NCBI RefSeq assembly: GCF_900114625.1
Contig: NZ_FOZL01000001.1
Coordinates: 3,038,001 to 3,102,000, forward strand
DNA length: 64,000 nucleotides
Reading direction: 5' to 3'
From: Granulicella pectinivorans
GTDB taxonomy: Bacteria > Acidobacteriota > Terriglobia > Terriglobales > Acidobacteriaceae
Position 1 is the first letter of the stretch. Every line of letters begins with the position of its first letter. The position numbers were made by a program, and so were the translations under genes. This document shows positions 8,105 to 16,451 of the stretch, one piece after another. The notes under the pieces were generated by a model, which did no database searches, was not told the origin of the DNA, and worked only from the letters and a program-made list of their open reading frames with translations.

Positions 8105-9442
8105 TCAGATGGGATACTCGTCGATCACCTTTCGTACTTTCTGTAATGCCTCCTTCAAACCATCGATGGGAAGCGAGCTCAATCCAACACGCAATGCATG
8201 CGGGACATGCTTCGTAGTGGCATACGCCTGTGCCGTAGAGACAGCTATATTCCGCTCAGCCAAGGCAGCGGTGACGCGATCCATGCGAAGTTCGGGCGGA
8301 AGTTTCAGCCAGGCAAAAAGCGAGATCGGATTGGCGACCAAATCTAACCCGGAGAACGCTTGACGCGCTAGAGCCTGACGAATCTTAGCCTCTTGGCGTC
8401 CACGTCGTTCCAATCTGTCCACGGTTCCATCGGCAATCCAGCGTGTCGCCATGGACGTTATCAGGCTGGGCATGCTCCAGAAATTGGCTCGCACTTGGGC
8501 CTTTATGGCACTGATGAATGGCTTGGGCACCACCATAAACCCAAAACGCAGCCCGGTTGCGACACTCTTGGAGAGACTCGATACATAGATGGTGCGCTCA
8601 GGCGCCATGGAGACGAGTGCGGGTGGCGCCTTATGTGCCAAAAAGGAATATGTCGCATCTTCAATGAGCAGACAGTCGTGCCGTCGAGCGATGTTGACCA
8701 AACGGTCGCGTTGCTCATTATCGAGCACCCAACCCAACGGATTCTGCACCGTCGGCATGCTGTATATGGCACGTAGATTGCGGTTGCGACAAGCCCGTTC
8801 CAGAACATCGAGGTCCGGGCCAGAGCCACATGCAGCCACTGGAATCAACTCTATCCCGTCAGACGCAGCGATCATCTTGAAGCCTGGATAGGTCAACGCG
8901 TCTACTGCCACACGATCTCCGGTGTGCAATTTCGCTCTAACCGCGACGTCGAGCCCATGCTGGGCTCCATTGACAAGGAAGACTTGCTCATTCTCGACAA
9001 CGATACCGCGCGCAGCGAGGTAACGACAGACGATATCCCGTTCATGTCTGCGACCGCCCGAGGGCTGTTGATGCATGAGAGCGGCAACGTCTCCTGACGA
9101 CGCCATCGAGCGCAGCGTCGACCTCATCAATTGGGCTTGGCCATCAACATTGGGATGGTTGAAGGAAAGATCCGCTGCCTGACGGTTGAGCCGGGCCTCA
9201 TCGCCCGAATCCCACTCCCTCTGAAGCGGACGCTCCCGCACAAATGAGCCGCGACCTGTCTCCCCCACGATTAATCCCGTGACCTTGAGCTCTGCGTAGA
9301 CTCGGCTTGCGGTAGCCAGTGCAATCTTATGAGTGGCCGCAAATTTGCGATGCGTCGGCAGTAATGTGCCGGGAGCAAGCTGTCCGCTGCGAATTCTTTC
9401 AGCAAGCGCATCAGCCAGAGAGGAAGTCCGCGAAGCCGTCAT
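8105..9442 (-). CDS. MocR-type regulator: GntR HTH fused to class-I aminotransferase domain
   Basis: The protein is 445 residues. A GntR winged helix occupies about residues 5-70 (LADALAERIRSGQLAPGTLL, then GRGSFV). The rest is a fold-type I PLP domain with VSSLSKSVATGLRFG, where the lysine near residue 292 would bind PLP. MocR proteins use the aminotransferase domain to sense PLP-linked ligands and usually control a divergent neighbour. Here the divergent neighbours are a thioesterase and a PEP-mutase-like gene, and a perfect 26-bp palindrome sits 10 bp upstream of the start. The ATG at 9442 is the only sensible start. Confidence 0.92.
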   Translation of the reverse strand: MTASRTSSLADALAERIRSGQLAPGTLLPTHRKFAATHKIALATASRVYAELKVTGLIVGETGRGSFVRERPLQREWDSGDEARLNRQAADLSFNHPNVDGQAQLMRSTLRSMASSGDVAALMHQQPSGGRRHERDIVCRYLAARGIVVENEQVFLVNGAQHGLDVAVRAKLHTGDRVAVDALTYPGFKMIAASDGIELIPVAACGSGPDLDVLERACRNRNLRAIYSMPTVQNPLGWVLDNEQRDRLVNIARRHDCLLIEDATYSFLAHKAPPALVSMAPERTIYVSSLSKSVATGLRFGFMVVPKPFISAIKAQVRANFWSMPSLITSMATRWIADGTVDRLERRGRQEAKIRQALARQAFSGLDLVANPISLFAWLKLPPELRMDRVTAALAERNIAVSTAQAYATTKHVPHALRVGLSSLPIDGLKEALQKVRKVIDEYPI

Positions 9443-9451
9443 TGAATGTAC

Positions 9452-9477
9452 CTAGGACAATAGTTGGATTGTCCTAG
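9452..9477. promoter_or_regulatory. Perfect inverted repeat, probable MocR operator
   Basis: CTAGGACAAT, six bases, then ATTGTCCTAG form exact 10-bp arms, 26 bp in all. The site begins 10 bp from the start codon of the MocR gene and lies about 80 bp upstream of the thioesterase start. It could control both directions. Sequence symmetry is certain; the bound protein is inferred from position. Confidence 0.7.
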
Positions 9478-9555
9478 CATAGCCTAATATGATTTGGCTT
9501 GAAACGGTACCGTTTCGCTGCGGGTTTGCAAGATGAAAGCAGGACAGTCGCCACT

Positions 9556-10041
9556 ATGACCGGTACGAACCACCCTTTACCTGTACTCGAATACCTGACA
9601 CGCCAAGTGGACGGACGATTGTCCCCTGAAGATGCCACCCACATGCTTTACCCCACTGCCATCTCCCGCTTGTTAGCGTTTCGGATAGTCGAAGTGGCGG
9701 AGGCTATGGCGGTTGTCGAGCTAGACGCCGATGCAACGATTCATGGAAACCAGCAAGGAACTGTGCATGGGGGGCTTCTGTGTGAGTTGGCGGACGCGGC
9801 CATCGGCACAGCGCATTCCACCCTGATGGATACTGGCGAGACATTCACTACCATCGATTTGAAAGCAGCATTCCTCCGGCCCGTGTGGCAATCTCGCTTG
9901 CGCGCTCACGCGCGAGCTACGCACAAAGGACGAACCATCAGCCACTACCTATGCGAAATTGAGCGAGAAGACGGCAAGGTAGTGGCCAGCATTTCGAGCG
10001 CGGTAATGACCTTGCGCGGCGAACGAGCGGAGGGACGATGA
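9556..10041 (+). CDS. PaaI-family hotdog thioesterase
   Basis: The product of about 161 residues (start MTGTNHPLPVLEYL) has the 4HBT/PaaI pattern: GTVHGGLLCELADAAIGTA, then ETFTTIDLKAAFLRPVW. This family hydrolyses aryl- or acyl-CoA thioesters in the cytoplasm. The ATG at 9556 is preferred to an in-frame start at 9499 because homologous sequence begins here. It is the first gene rightward of the MocR operator and is followed 63 bp later by a PEP-mutase-like gene, so the two probably form one transcript under MocR control. Confidence 0.85.
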   Translation: MTGTNHPLPVLEYLTRQVDGRLSPEDATHMLYPTAISRLLAFRIVEVAEAMAVVELDADATIHGNQQGTVHGGLLCELADAAIGTAHSTLMDTGETFTTIDLKAAFLRPVWQSRLRAHARATHKGRTISHYLCEIEREDGKVVASISSAVMTLRGERAEGR

Positions 10042-10104
10042 ATGTGGTCACTCCTGTGGAACCTGCACGACTCTGCCCGAACAACCTAGCAAAAGGGGTT
10101 CTCA

Positions 10105-10938
10105 ATGAGACGGTCCAACAGCTTAACCCAGTTAGCAAAGGCTGAAGCCTTTCGTTCTCTCCACGACGGAAAGGGCGCGTTCGTGATCCCAAATCCCTGG
10201 GACTTAGGGACGGCACGGCTCCTTGAGCATCTTGGATTCAAGGCTCTTGCCAGCACGAGTCTCGGCCTGGCCTGTAGCCACGGCTTGCGGGATAACTCCG
10301 TTCCGATTGATATTGTGTTCGAACACCTGACGGAGATGGCGGAGGGCACGAACTTACCCATAACCGCAGATCTAGGAAACGGATTTGGGGACTCGCCGCA
10401 CGCGGTAGGCCGGGCCATTCTGCTTGCAGCAGAGACCGGAGTTGTGGGCGGATCGATTGAAGACAGCACGGGGCGGGGCGACGAGCCTGTCTATCCCATC
10501 GATCTCGCGTCTGAACGCATCCGAGCAGCGGCAGCGGCGGCGGGAAGCTTATCATTCCCATTTACGCTCACGGCCCGTGCTGAGAACTACGTGGTTGGCC
10601 GAACGAATCTCGCTGACACCATCGCACGGCTTCAGGCGTATCAGGAGGCGGGTGCGGATGTGCTTTACGCGCCTGGGCTCCGCGACGCTAAGGAAGTCGC
10701 GGAGGTTGTACGCTCCTTGGATCGACCGGTCAATGTGCTGCTCGGATCTGAGGGGGTTTCTCTCTCCGTGAAGGATCTGGACTTACTCGGCGTAAAGAGA
10801 ATCAGCGTGGGAGGTTCTCTGGCGAAGGCAGCCATAGGTGAGTTTCTCCGGGCTGCTACCGAACTTCGCGACCAAGGCACCACAACGTATCAATTGCGGG
10901 CGGCAACTAGCGAACAGATTAGGGAGTTCTTTGGGTGA
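10105..10938 (+). CDS. Isocitrate lyase/PEP mutase superfamily protein
   Basis: The product is 277 residues. Family motifs: GAFVIPNPWDLGTARLLE (N-terminal barrel strand), LPITADLGNGFGD with the metal-binding Asp, GGSIEDSTG, and TLTARAEN. The superfamily cleaves or forms C-C or C-P bonds next to carboxylates (2-methylisocitrate, oxaloacetate, phosphonopyruvate). The sequence does not settle which. It shares the presumed MocR-controlled transcript with the upstream thioesterase. Confidence 0.85.
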   Translation: MRRSNSLTQLAKAEAFRSLHDGKGAFVIPNPWDLGTARLLEHLGFKALASTSLGLACSHGLRDNSVPIDIVFEHLTEMAEGTNLPITADLGNGFGDSPHAVGRAILLAAETGVVGGSIEDSTGRGDEPVYPIDLASERIRAAAAAAGSLSFPFTLTARAENYVVGRTNLADTIARLQAYQEAGADVLYAPGLRDAKEVAEVVRSLDRPVNVLLGSEGVSLSVKDLDLLGVKRISVGGSLAKAAIGEFLRAATELRDQGTTTYQLRAATSEQIREFFG

Positions 10939-11194
10939 GAAGAACTCTTGCGAGAAACGATTCCGGGAAGACCAGTTGTTTTTTGATCCGACACCCGAAG
11001 GGGAGTGCCAATCTGGTGCGCTCCACAACCACTTGGTTCAAGTCGAGGCACAACAGTAGGGCATTCGAAGATTCGAGCGCAATGCTAGTTCACTGAAGAG
11101 TGCACTGTTACTCGGAGGTAAGTAAAACCGCTCGATGGCGGATGAGGCTATCGATCGGTCGCGCATTCCCTGACTGTCTCGAGAGGGTCACATT

Positions 11195-11395
11195 GTGAGG
11201 GACAAGAATGACAACCGGGGATCATTTCGATTAGTTCACGCTCACATCTGCCCTGCTTGTGGCCGCGCATCGCGGCGCGAAGAACCGGATGGGACACCGG
11301 ATGCTGCCGGTGTTTTTCATTGTTCGCAATGTGGACATGAAGGTCCCCTAAACGAAGGGGTGATTGAAGAGACAGACGAGCGTCTCCGCCGCTAG
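11195..11395 (+). CDS. Small zinc-ribbon protein
   Basis: The 66-residue frame begins at GTG with a good GAGAGGG ribosome site. Four cysteines form a ribbon: HICPACGR near residue 18 and FHCSQCGHEG near residue 41. Beyond zinc binding no function can be assigned. Its 3' end runs into the damaged 5' end of the parB-like pseudogene, so the two may have been joined by a deletion. Confidence 0.6.
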   Translation: MRDKNDNRGSFRLVHAHICPACGRASRREEPDGTPDAAGVFHCSQCGHEGPLNEGVIEETDERLRR

Positions 11396-11397
11396 AC

Positions 11398-12846
11398 AGC
11401 TTACTCTCGCCCTTGCTGGTTCGGCCACTGACCGAGAACGGCTTCGAGATCATCGCCGGAGCACGGCGTTACCGCGCCGCGCAGATGGCCGAAGTCCCGA
11501 CCGTGCCCGTCCGCATTGTCCATCTAACCGATGCCGAAGCGGTGGAAGCTGCTCTCGTCGAGAACCTGATTCGAGCCGACGTGCATCCGATGGAAGAAGC
11601 AACCGGCTTCGCCCGGCTGCTGGCGCTGGACGAGCCGAAGTACTCCATCGAACAGTTGGCCGCGCGTACCGGAAAGAATCCCGCTTACGTCGCGTCGCGT
11701 CTCAAGTTGATTGACCTCGTTCCAATCGTGGTCGAGGCCTTCTATCGCGATGAGATTGGCGTGGGGCACGCGCTCTTGCTGGCGAAGCTGCCCGCCGACC
11801 AACAGGGACTCGCGCTCCAGGCATGTTTCAAGGAGGTCTACAACGGTGGAGACAAGCCCACCCGTATCCTACTGCCCGTCCGCAACCTGCAATTCTGGAT
11901 TGATAGCAATATCCTATTGATCCTGAAAGATGCGCCGTTCAAAAAGCGGGATGCGCAGCTTGTCCCCGCTGCTGGCAGTTGTGCCGACTACCCGAAGAGG
12001 ACAGGACATAACAAGCTGCTGTTTGACGATGACCTCGGAAGACAGGGTGACAGATGCACCGACCCCAATTGCTACGGTGCCAAAGTTTCAGCGCGCGTCG
12101 CGCAGACCGTCGCCGCGAAGCCGGAGTTGGTACAGATCAGCACCGCCTATGGCGCACCGAAAGATAGGAGCGCTGTATTGCCACGCAACAAGTACACGGC
12201 CATTCGGGACGATAAGCCGAAATTGAAAGACGATGCAAAGCGGCCCGAGTTCAAGGTGTGCAAGTTCACCACTGAGGCCATCATCACGGAAGGCAGCGAC
12301 GTTGGAACTATCCATAAGGTGTGTGCCAATCCCAAATGCCCGTCCATCATCCGGAGCAGCCAAACAGCGGCAAAGATGAGAAGTGGAAGGCCGAGCAGGA
12401 CATGCAGCGCAAGGAACAGGCCATCGCCAACACGACCGGCCTCCGTGTCCTCGCTGCGGTGAGCGCTTCCGTTCCCGTTCGGTTGCTCAAGCGTGACCTG
12501 CTTTTCGTCCTTGAGAAGCTGATTAGTGTCATGGACTCGAACCGCGTCGAGATGCTGGCAAGGCAGCACGGCATCCGCCAGAAGCGGGATGATGGAGGCA
12601 TTGGCAAGACCCTGACGACCTTCGTTCGCCGAGCGGATGAAGGTACGTTCTCACGTCTGCTGGTCGAGGCGAGCATCCTGCTGGCATCCTCGCGTGGCAG
12701 TCCCACCGTGATCCTCAGGAAGCTGCCACGGCCTACAAGGTGGACACCGAAGCCATTGCCCTCAGGTGAAGCAGGAGTTCGCCGCGAAGGAGAAGGCAAA
12801 GAAGGTGCCATCGCCCGCAACGAAGAGTGCTAAGAAGGTAGCCTAG
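11398..12846 (+). pseudogene. ParB/Spo0J-family partition protein, N-truncated and frameshifted
   Basis: Recognisable ParB parts include EIIAGARRYRAAQMAEVPTV, the ENLIRADVHPMEEATGFARL box, and an HTH (IEQLAARTGKNPAYVASRLK). The first part of the ParB N-terminal domain is missing; the frame enters at LLVRPLTENG. Three apparent single-base losses break the frame: near 12340 (expected CPVHHP), near 12716 (expected EAATAYKVDTEAIAL), and near 12766 (expected KVKQEFAAKEKAKK). The Lys-rich tail ends at 12846. ParB-like genes of this kind are common on acidobacterial plasmids and islands. All three breaks lie in short homopolymers, so sequencing error cannot be excluded. Confidence 0.8.
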
Positions 12847-13328
12847 TATTTCCTTTCACCGAGGGGCGGAAAGTCACCGTCCCTCGGCTTCTCGTGTGCC
12901 AAAATCGCGCGGGGAGAAACCTTACCGGTTTCTCCCCGACCCCTCATCCAGCATAGCTTCCGGCCTCCGCTCGCCGGCTGCGCGGGAATCCTTACTCATG
13001 CCCTTCTTCGAGTCCAGATGTGCCAAGCACGGCATCTCTTAGAAGGTCCTTACCAAACCGAATCGTGCCTGGAATGGCTCTACGGGGTGAAACACGTCGG
13101 TGAACGCCGGGGTTACCGTCCGAGCCGCAGAGGGATTCCGGGTCAGCACGTGAACAATAAGGGAATACTAAAGGAATAATAAGGGTTTCGGCGGGTTGTT
13201 TTCGGCTAAAATCCGCGTTGTTTTGTTGCGCTAAGTTGTTGAAAATTAGATAATTCAAGTTTTCGCAACGAGGAGGTCAGCGATTCGATCCCTGCCCGCG
13301 ATTGCAGTTGGCACCTAATAGACTGCGA
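12847..13328. other. Intergenic region between parB remnant and integrase
   Basis: About 480 bases without a credible gene. It holds two hairpins (12859-12887, and GGGGAGAAACC pairing with GGTTTCTCCCC at 12911-12937), an AT-rich stretch around 13190-13260, and a weak tRNA-3'-end-like patch at 13263-13300. It lies at the 3' end of the integrase gene, where an attachment or recombination site could be. Confidence 0.5.
12859..12887 (+). terminator. Hairpin after the parB-like pseudogene
   Basis: CCGAGGGGCGG pairs with CCGTCCCTCGG (11 bp, one G-T pair) around a 7-base loop, 12 bases after the parB stop. It is followed by CTTCTCG rather than a clean T run, so terminator activity is only probable. 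Confidence 0.5.
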
Positions 13329-14573
13329 TCACAGGGAAGCAATCTGCCAGGCATTGCGCACGCTTTCTTGCAATTGCAGTTGCCGTGCTTTAACGAAGGG
13401 AGCGTAGCTCTTTTCTGTGATCCTGACTGAGGCGTGACCTAAAAGGAGCGAAACCTGGTCAATCGGGATCCCAGCCAACAGATTTTCAACGGCGAATGTA
13501 TCCCGAAACATATGGGGGTGGCACCGTTTGAGGGTGCCATCCAGCTTTTTGATCGCAGCGATCTCAAAGAGCCGACGGAACGCCCGCTGCCAGTTCGCGA
13601 CGGCGCTCTTCGGCTCTCCGTTGCCGCTCCAGAAGAAATATCGCGGGTTAGGCCTTGCGCCGGGTGGAAGTTCATTGAGCGTCTTGACGACAAACGGAGG
13701 GAGAGGCACATAGACAGGGGTGCCGGTTTTGGCCTGATACAGAAATAGACTGTCCCCTTGTAGACGAGGCTTCTCCAGAGTGACCGCGTCTCGAATGCGT
13801 AGACCGCTCCAGCGCATCAACAGTGTCATGGCGCGGAGGCGCAGTCTCAGATCCTCGAGCGGGATGAACCCGCCGCGGGGATCGCCATACACATAGGTCG
13901 CATCGACGATCTTGTCGAACTCGTCCCGGGGGAAATAGTCGGTTGGTACATGAATGACCTTGATCTTGCCCATCTCAAGCGCAGGGTTCTGGGTGATATA
14001 TCCACGTCGCACACAAGACCAGAAGAAACCAATGAGACGTTCCTGCTTCTTTGATTTGGCGAGCGCGCCATCCGTCCAGGTGGAGCGGAAGTTCTGAGCG
14101 GCATCAAGATCAATCTCATCGAGATATTCAAAACCTTCACCGATCGCCCACGGGAGGAACTGCTTCTTGAACGTAGTGTCGAGTTTGGAAAGGGTAGCCT
14201 TCTCCAGGCCCCGGCTCTTCGCGTCGGTCAGATATTTCTCGAGCGCGTATTGGATCGTGATTCGTTTCTTCTGGGGAGGCATTCCATAAGCGGCAAGCGG
14301 CGAAGCTTGCATGGAACGATGCGGGGAAGTCAACTGCGTCGGCGCAACCTCCGACACCGGGAGAGAAGGGGAGGGAACGGGTGGCGCTGTCGGTGACTGC
14401 TCGAGATTGCGACGGAACTCCTCGGCTTGCTCCCAGCTGCGTGTCCTTGCGCTGCGCCGGACAAACTCTCCATCGAGCGTTCCCCAAATCCACTTCGGGC
14501 ACTTGCACCGCTTCCAGGATCCATCCTGTACGCGGGGGCAATCGGCGGAGTGACGCGTATAAACAGACAGCAT
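13329..14573 (-). CDS. Tyrosine recombinase / phage-type integrase
   Basis: The 414-residue protein has a Cys-containing N-terminal segment (ADCPRVQDG, then KRCKCPKW), an Arg/Pro-rich linker, and a SAM-like core-binding region around residues 105-200. The catalytic domain shows WSGLRIRDAVTL (Arg), HPHMFRDTFA (His-x-x-Arg), and LLGHASVRITEKSYAP (His and the nucleophilic Tyr). All catalytic residues are present, so it should be active. It lies 113 bp beyond the 3' end of tmRNA, a classic integration target. Confidence 0.92.
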   Translation of the reverse strand: MLSVYTRHSADCPRVQDGSWKRCKCPKWIWGTLDGEFVRRSARTRSWEQAEEFRRNLEQSPTAPPVPSPSLPVSEVAPTQLTSPHRSMQASPLAAYGMPPQKKRITIQYALEKYLTDAKSRGLEKATLSKLDTTFKKQFLPWAIGEGFEYLDEIDLDAAQNFRSTWTDGALAKSKKQERLIGFFWSCVRRGYITQNPALEMGKIKVIHVPTDYFPRDEFDKIVDATYVYGDPRGGFIPLEDLRLRLRAMTLLMRWSGLRIRDAVTLEKPRLQGDSLFLYQAKTGTPVYVPLPPFVVKTLNELPPGARPNPRYFFWSGNGEPKSAVANWQRAFRRLFEIAAIKKLDGTLKRCHPHMFRDTFAVENLLAGIPIDQVSLLLGHASVRITEKSYAPFVKARQLQLQESVRNAWQIASL

Positions 14574-14685
14574 AAACGCCTCCAGCCGGATGATCTGGCG
14601 ATCACTCGGCTGAATCCATTGTACAAACGCTGTACAAAAATCTACGTCATTTCGATAAGTTGTTGATTCTAGAGTAGTTGAGTTA

Positions 14686-15040
14686 TGGTGGAGGCGGTGG
14701 GAGTCGAACCCACGTCCGAAAAAACTTCCAACAGAGAGCCTTCATGCTTTTCCCGAGTTCATCTTTGTCTCGTCATCGACGCTTAGAACGGGCGAAGACG
14801 CGGCGACGACCAGCCTGATCGATCTCGTCATTGCCGTACAGACGGAACAGCGTTGACCAGCCTACTGTGCGACGATCGGTACAAGCCCGTAGGCGAAGCC
14901 TGAGCGATCGGCTACTTAATTAATTAAGCAGCAAGCGCGAATTGAGGTTCGGCACTTATAGTTTTGTGAGCGATTACGGGTGTCCACACCCCGGCATGCC
15001 TCTCTGCCACAAGCAATCCCGTCGAAGCCGTGACGCCCCC
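14686..15040 (-). ncRNA. ssrA: Transfer-messenger RNA (tmRNA)
   Basis: Read on the minus strand, the gene starts GGGGGCGTCACGGCTTCGAC and ends with a tRNA-like T arm (GTGGGTTCGACTCCCAC) and CGCCTCCACCA. GGGGGCG pairs with CGCCTCC to form the 7-bp acceptor stem. The tag frame (14924-14953) encodes AEPQFALAA followed by TAA, with AATTAATTAA just behind. Total length is 355 bases, normal for one-piece tmRNA. A TATACT box at 15091-15096 may belong to its promoter. It rescues stalled ribosomes and tags proteins for proteolysis. The integrase gene lies at its 3' side. Confidence 0.97.
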
Positions 15041-15112
15041 ATCTGGAGCTGGCCCAACATTGCGTTGGAGCGCTACAAAGAACTATTTCCAGTATACCTC
15101 GTATAACCTCCC

Positions 15113-15907
15113 ATGCATCCCCTTCGAACCCTCGTCGCCTGCGCGCTCCTGTCCGTTGCGGCTTCAGCACAAAGCACTCCACCCGCATACGAACTCGTCT
15201 CCACCGTAAAGCCCAGCCACTCCTCCGACACCCGCCTCCGCATCAGCATGGCCGTCGACTCCATCACCATCCGCGACGCCACCGTCAGGGACCTCCTCTC
15301 CAACACCTACGGCCTCCGCGCCACGCTCATCTTCAATCTGCCCAAATGGGCCGAGTCCGACCGCTTCGACATCCGCGCCAAAGTCCTCTCCGACGACGCC
15401 AACTACCTCCAGCACATGACCCGCGCCCAGCGCCGCGCCATCTACCTGCAACTCCTCGCCGACCGCTTCGGTGTCCAGGCCCACACCGAGAGCCGCACCC
15501 TCCCCGTCTACGAACTGGTCAGAACCGGCCCAGGCCCACATCTCATCGAAAACCCGCCGCCCCCACCATCCGACAAGCCCGAGCCCATCAAACCCGGCCA
15601 CAACGGCCGCGGCAGCACCTCCGTCATCGGCACCACGCTGGACGCAACCGGTGTCCGTATCGGCGACCTGTGCGCCAACCTCGGCCGCATCCTCGACCGC
15701 ACCATCATCGACAAAACCGGCCTCGCCAGCTTCTACGACATCGCCCTCGCCTGGAAAGATCCCGCTGCAACCGAAGACGCCACCCAGGAGTCCGGCCCAT
15801 CCCTCTTCACCGCTGTACAAGAGCAGCTAGGCTTAAAACTCAACCCATCGAAAGGCCCGGTAGAAGTCCTCATAGTAGACAAAGCCTCCCAACCAAAGGA
15901 AGACTAA
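15113..15907 (+). CDS. TIGR03435-family secreted protein
   Basis: The 264-residue protein has a Sec signal peptide (MHPLRTLVACALLSVAASAQ). The family's C-terminal signature is IIDKTGLASFYDIAL followed by PSLFTAVQEQLGLKL and VLIVDKASQP. TIGR03435 proteins are expanded in Acidobacteriota; their role is unknown. A Pro-rich segment (NPPPPPSDKPEP) lies in the middle. A second member is at 17879-18739. It starts 72 bp from the divergent tmRNA 5' end. Confidence 0.9.
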   Translation: MHPLRTLVACALLSVAASAQSTPPAYELVSTVKPSHSSDTRLRISMAVDSITIRDATVRDLLSNTYGLRATLIFNLPKWAESDRFDIRAKVLSDDANYLQHMTRAQRRAIYLQLLADRFGVQAHTESRTLPVYELVRTGPGPHLIENPPPPPSDKPEPIKPGHNGRGSTSVIGTTLDATGVRIGDLCANLGRILDRTIIDKTGLASFYDIALAWKDPAATEDATQESGPSLFTAVQEQLGLKLNPSKGPVEVLIVDKASQPKED

Positions 15908-15928
15908 CCGCGCCACCAACCCGGGTGC

Positions 15929-15954
15929 CCCACATCTCGCTTCTGAGATGTGGG
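15929..15954. repeat. Hairpin repeat, copy 1
   Basis: CCCACATCTC, loop GCTTCT, GAGATGTGGG: a perfect 10-bp stem 21 bases after the end of the TIGR03435 gene. The same stem with loop GCCTCT occurs at 59425-59450, 43 kb away. No strong T run follows, so it may be a dispersed REP-like element or a weak terminator. Confidence 0.75.
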
Positions 15955-15974
15955 CTTGAACCGCCACATAACCC

Positions 15975-16394
15975 TCAAGCCAAAGCCAGAACCACCGCCC
16001 CCGCCGCAATCAGCACGCCCCCCACCGCCTTCATCCACGTCAGCCTCTCACCCAGAAACGCCGCCGCAAACAGGATCACCAGCACCACGCTCAGCTTGTC
16101 CACCGGAGCCACCCGGCTCGCCTCCCCCATCTGCAGAGCCCGAAAATAGCAAAGCCATGAAAGGCCCGTACACACCCCTGAAAGCACGAGGAACACCCAA
16201 CTCCGGCGTCCAATCAAGCCCAGCCCGCCATGCTTCCCCAATCCAATCGCAATGGCCCATGTAAACACCACAATCACACTCGTTCGCACCGCCGTCGCCA
16301 GGTTGGAGTCGACACCCTCCACCCCAACCTTCGCCAGAACCGCCGTACCCGCTGCGAACACCGCCGACAAAACCGCCCAGAGCACCCAAGTCAT
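15975..16394 (-). CDS. EamA-like small drug/metabolite transporter (four-helix)
   Basis: The 139-residue protein is almost entirely hydrophobic, with about four or five transmembrane helices: MTWVLWAVLSAVFAAGTAVL, VRTSVIVVFTWAIAIGLG, WVFLVLSGVCTGLSWLCYF, and VVLVILFAAAFLGERLTWMK. The end GVLIAAGAVVLALA is typical of one EamA repeat (YoaK/CEBP1-like half transporters). Substrate unknown. It is convergent with the TIGR03435 gene and divergent from the acetylesterase. Confidence 0.85.
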   Translation of the reverse strand: MTWVLWAVLSAVFAAGTAVLAKVGVEGVDSNLATAVRTSVIVVFTWAIAIGLGKHGGLGLIGRRSWVFLVLSGVCTGLSWLCYFRALQMGEASRVAPVDKLSVVLVILFAAAFLGERLTWMKAVGGVLIAAGAVVLALA

Positions 16395-16451
16395 GCCAAC
16401 AGCATAGCCCCTTCGCTTGACGCCACCCCCGCCGCCCGGTAAACCTCAACC

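Noticed and set aside
13263..13300. tRNA 3'-end-like patch (GATTCGATCCC with a partly paired arm) near the integrase
   Set aside because: The T arm has a mismatch, the conserved T54 is A, and no acceptor or anticodon arms are found. It does not match the ssrA end, so it is not a credible att partner.
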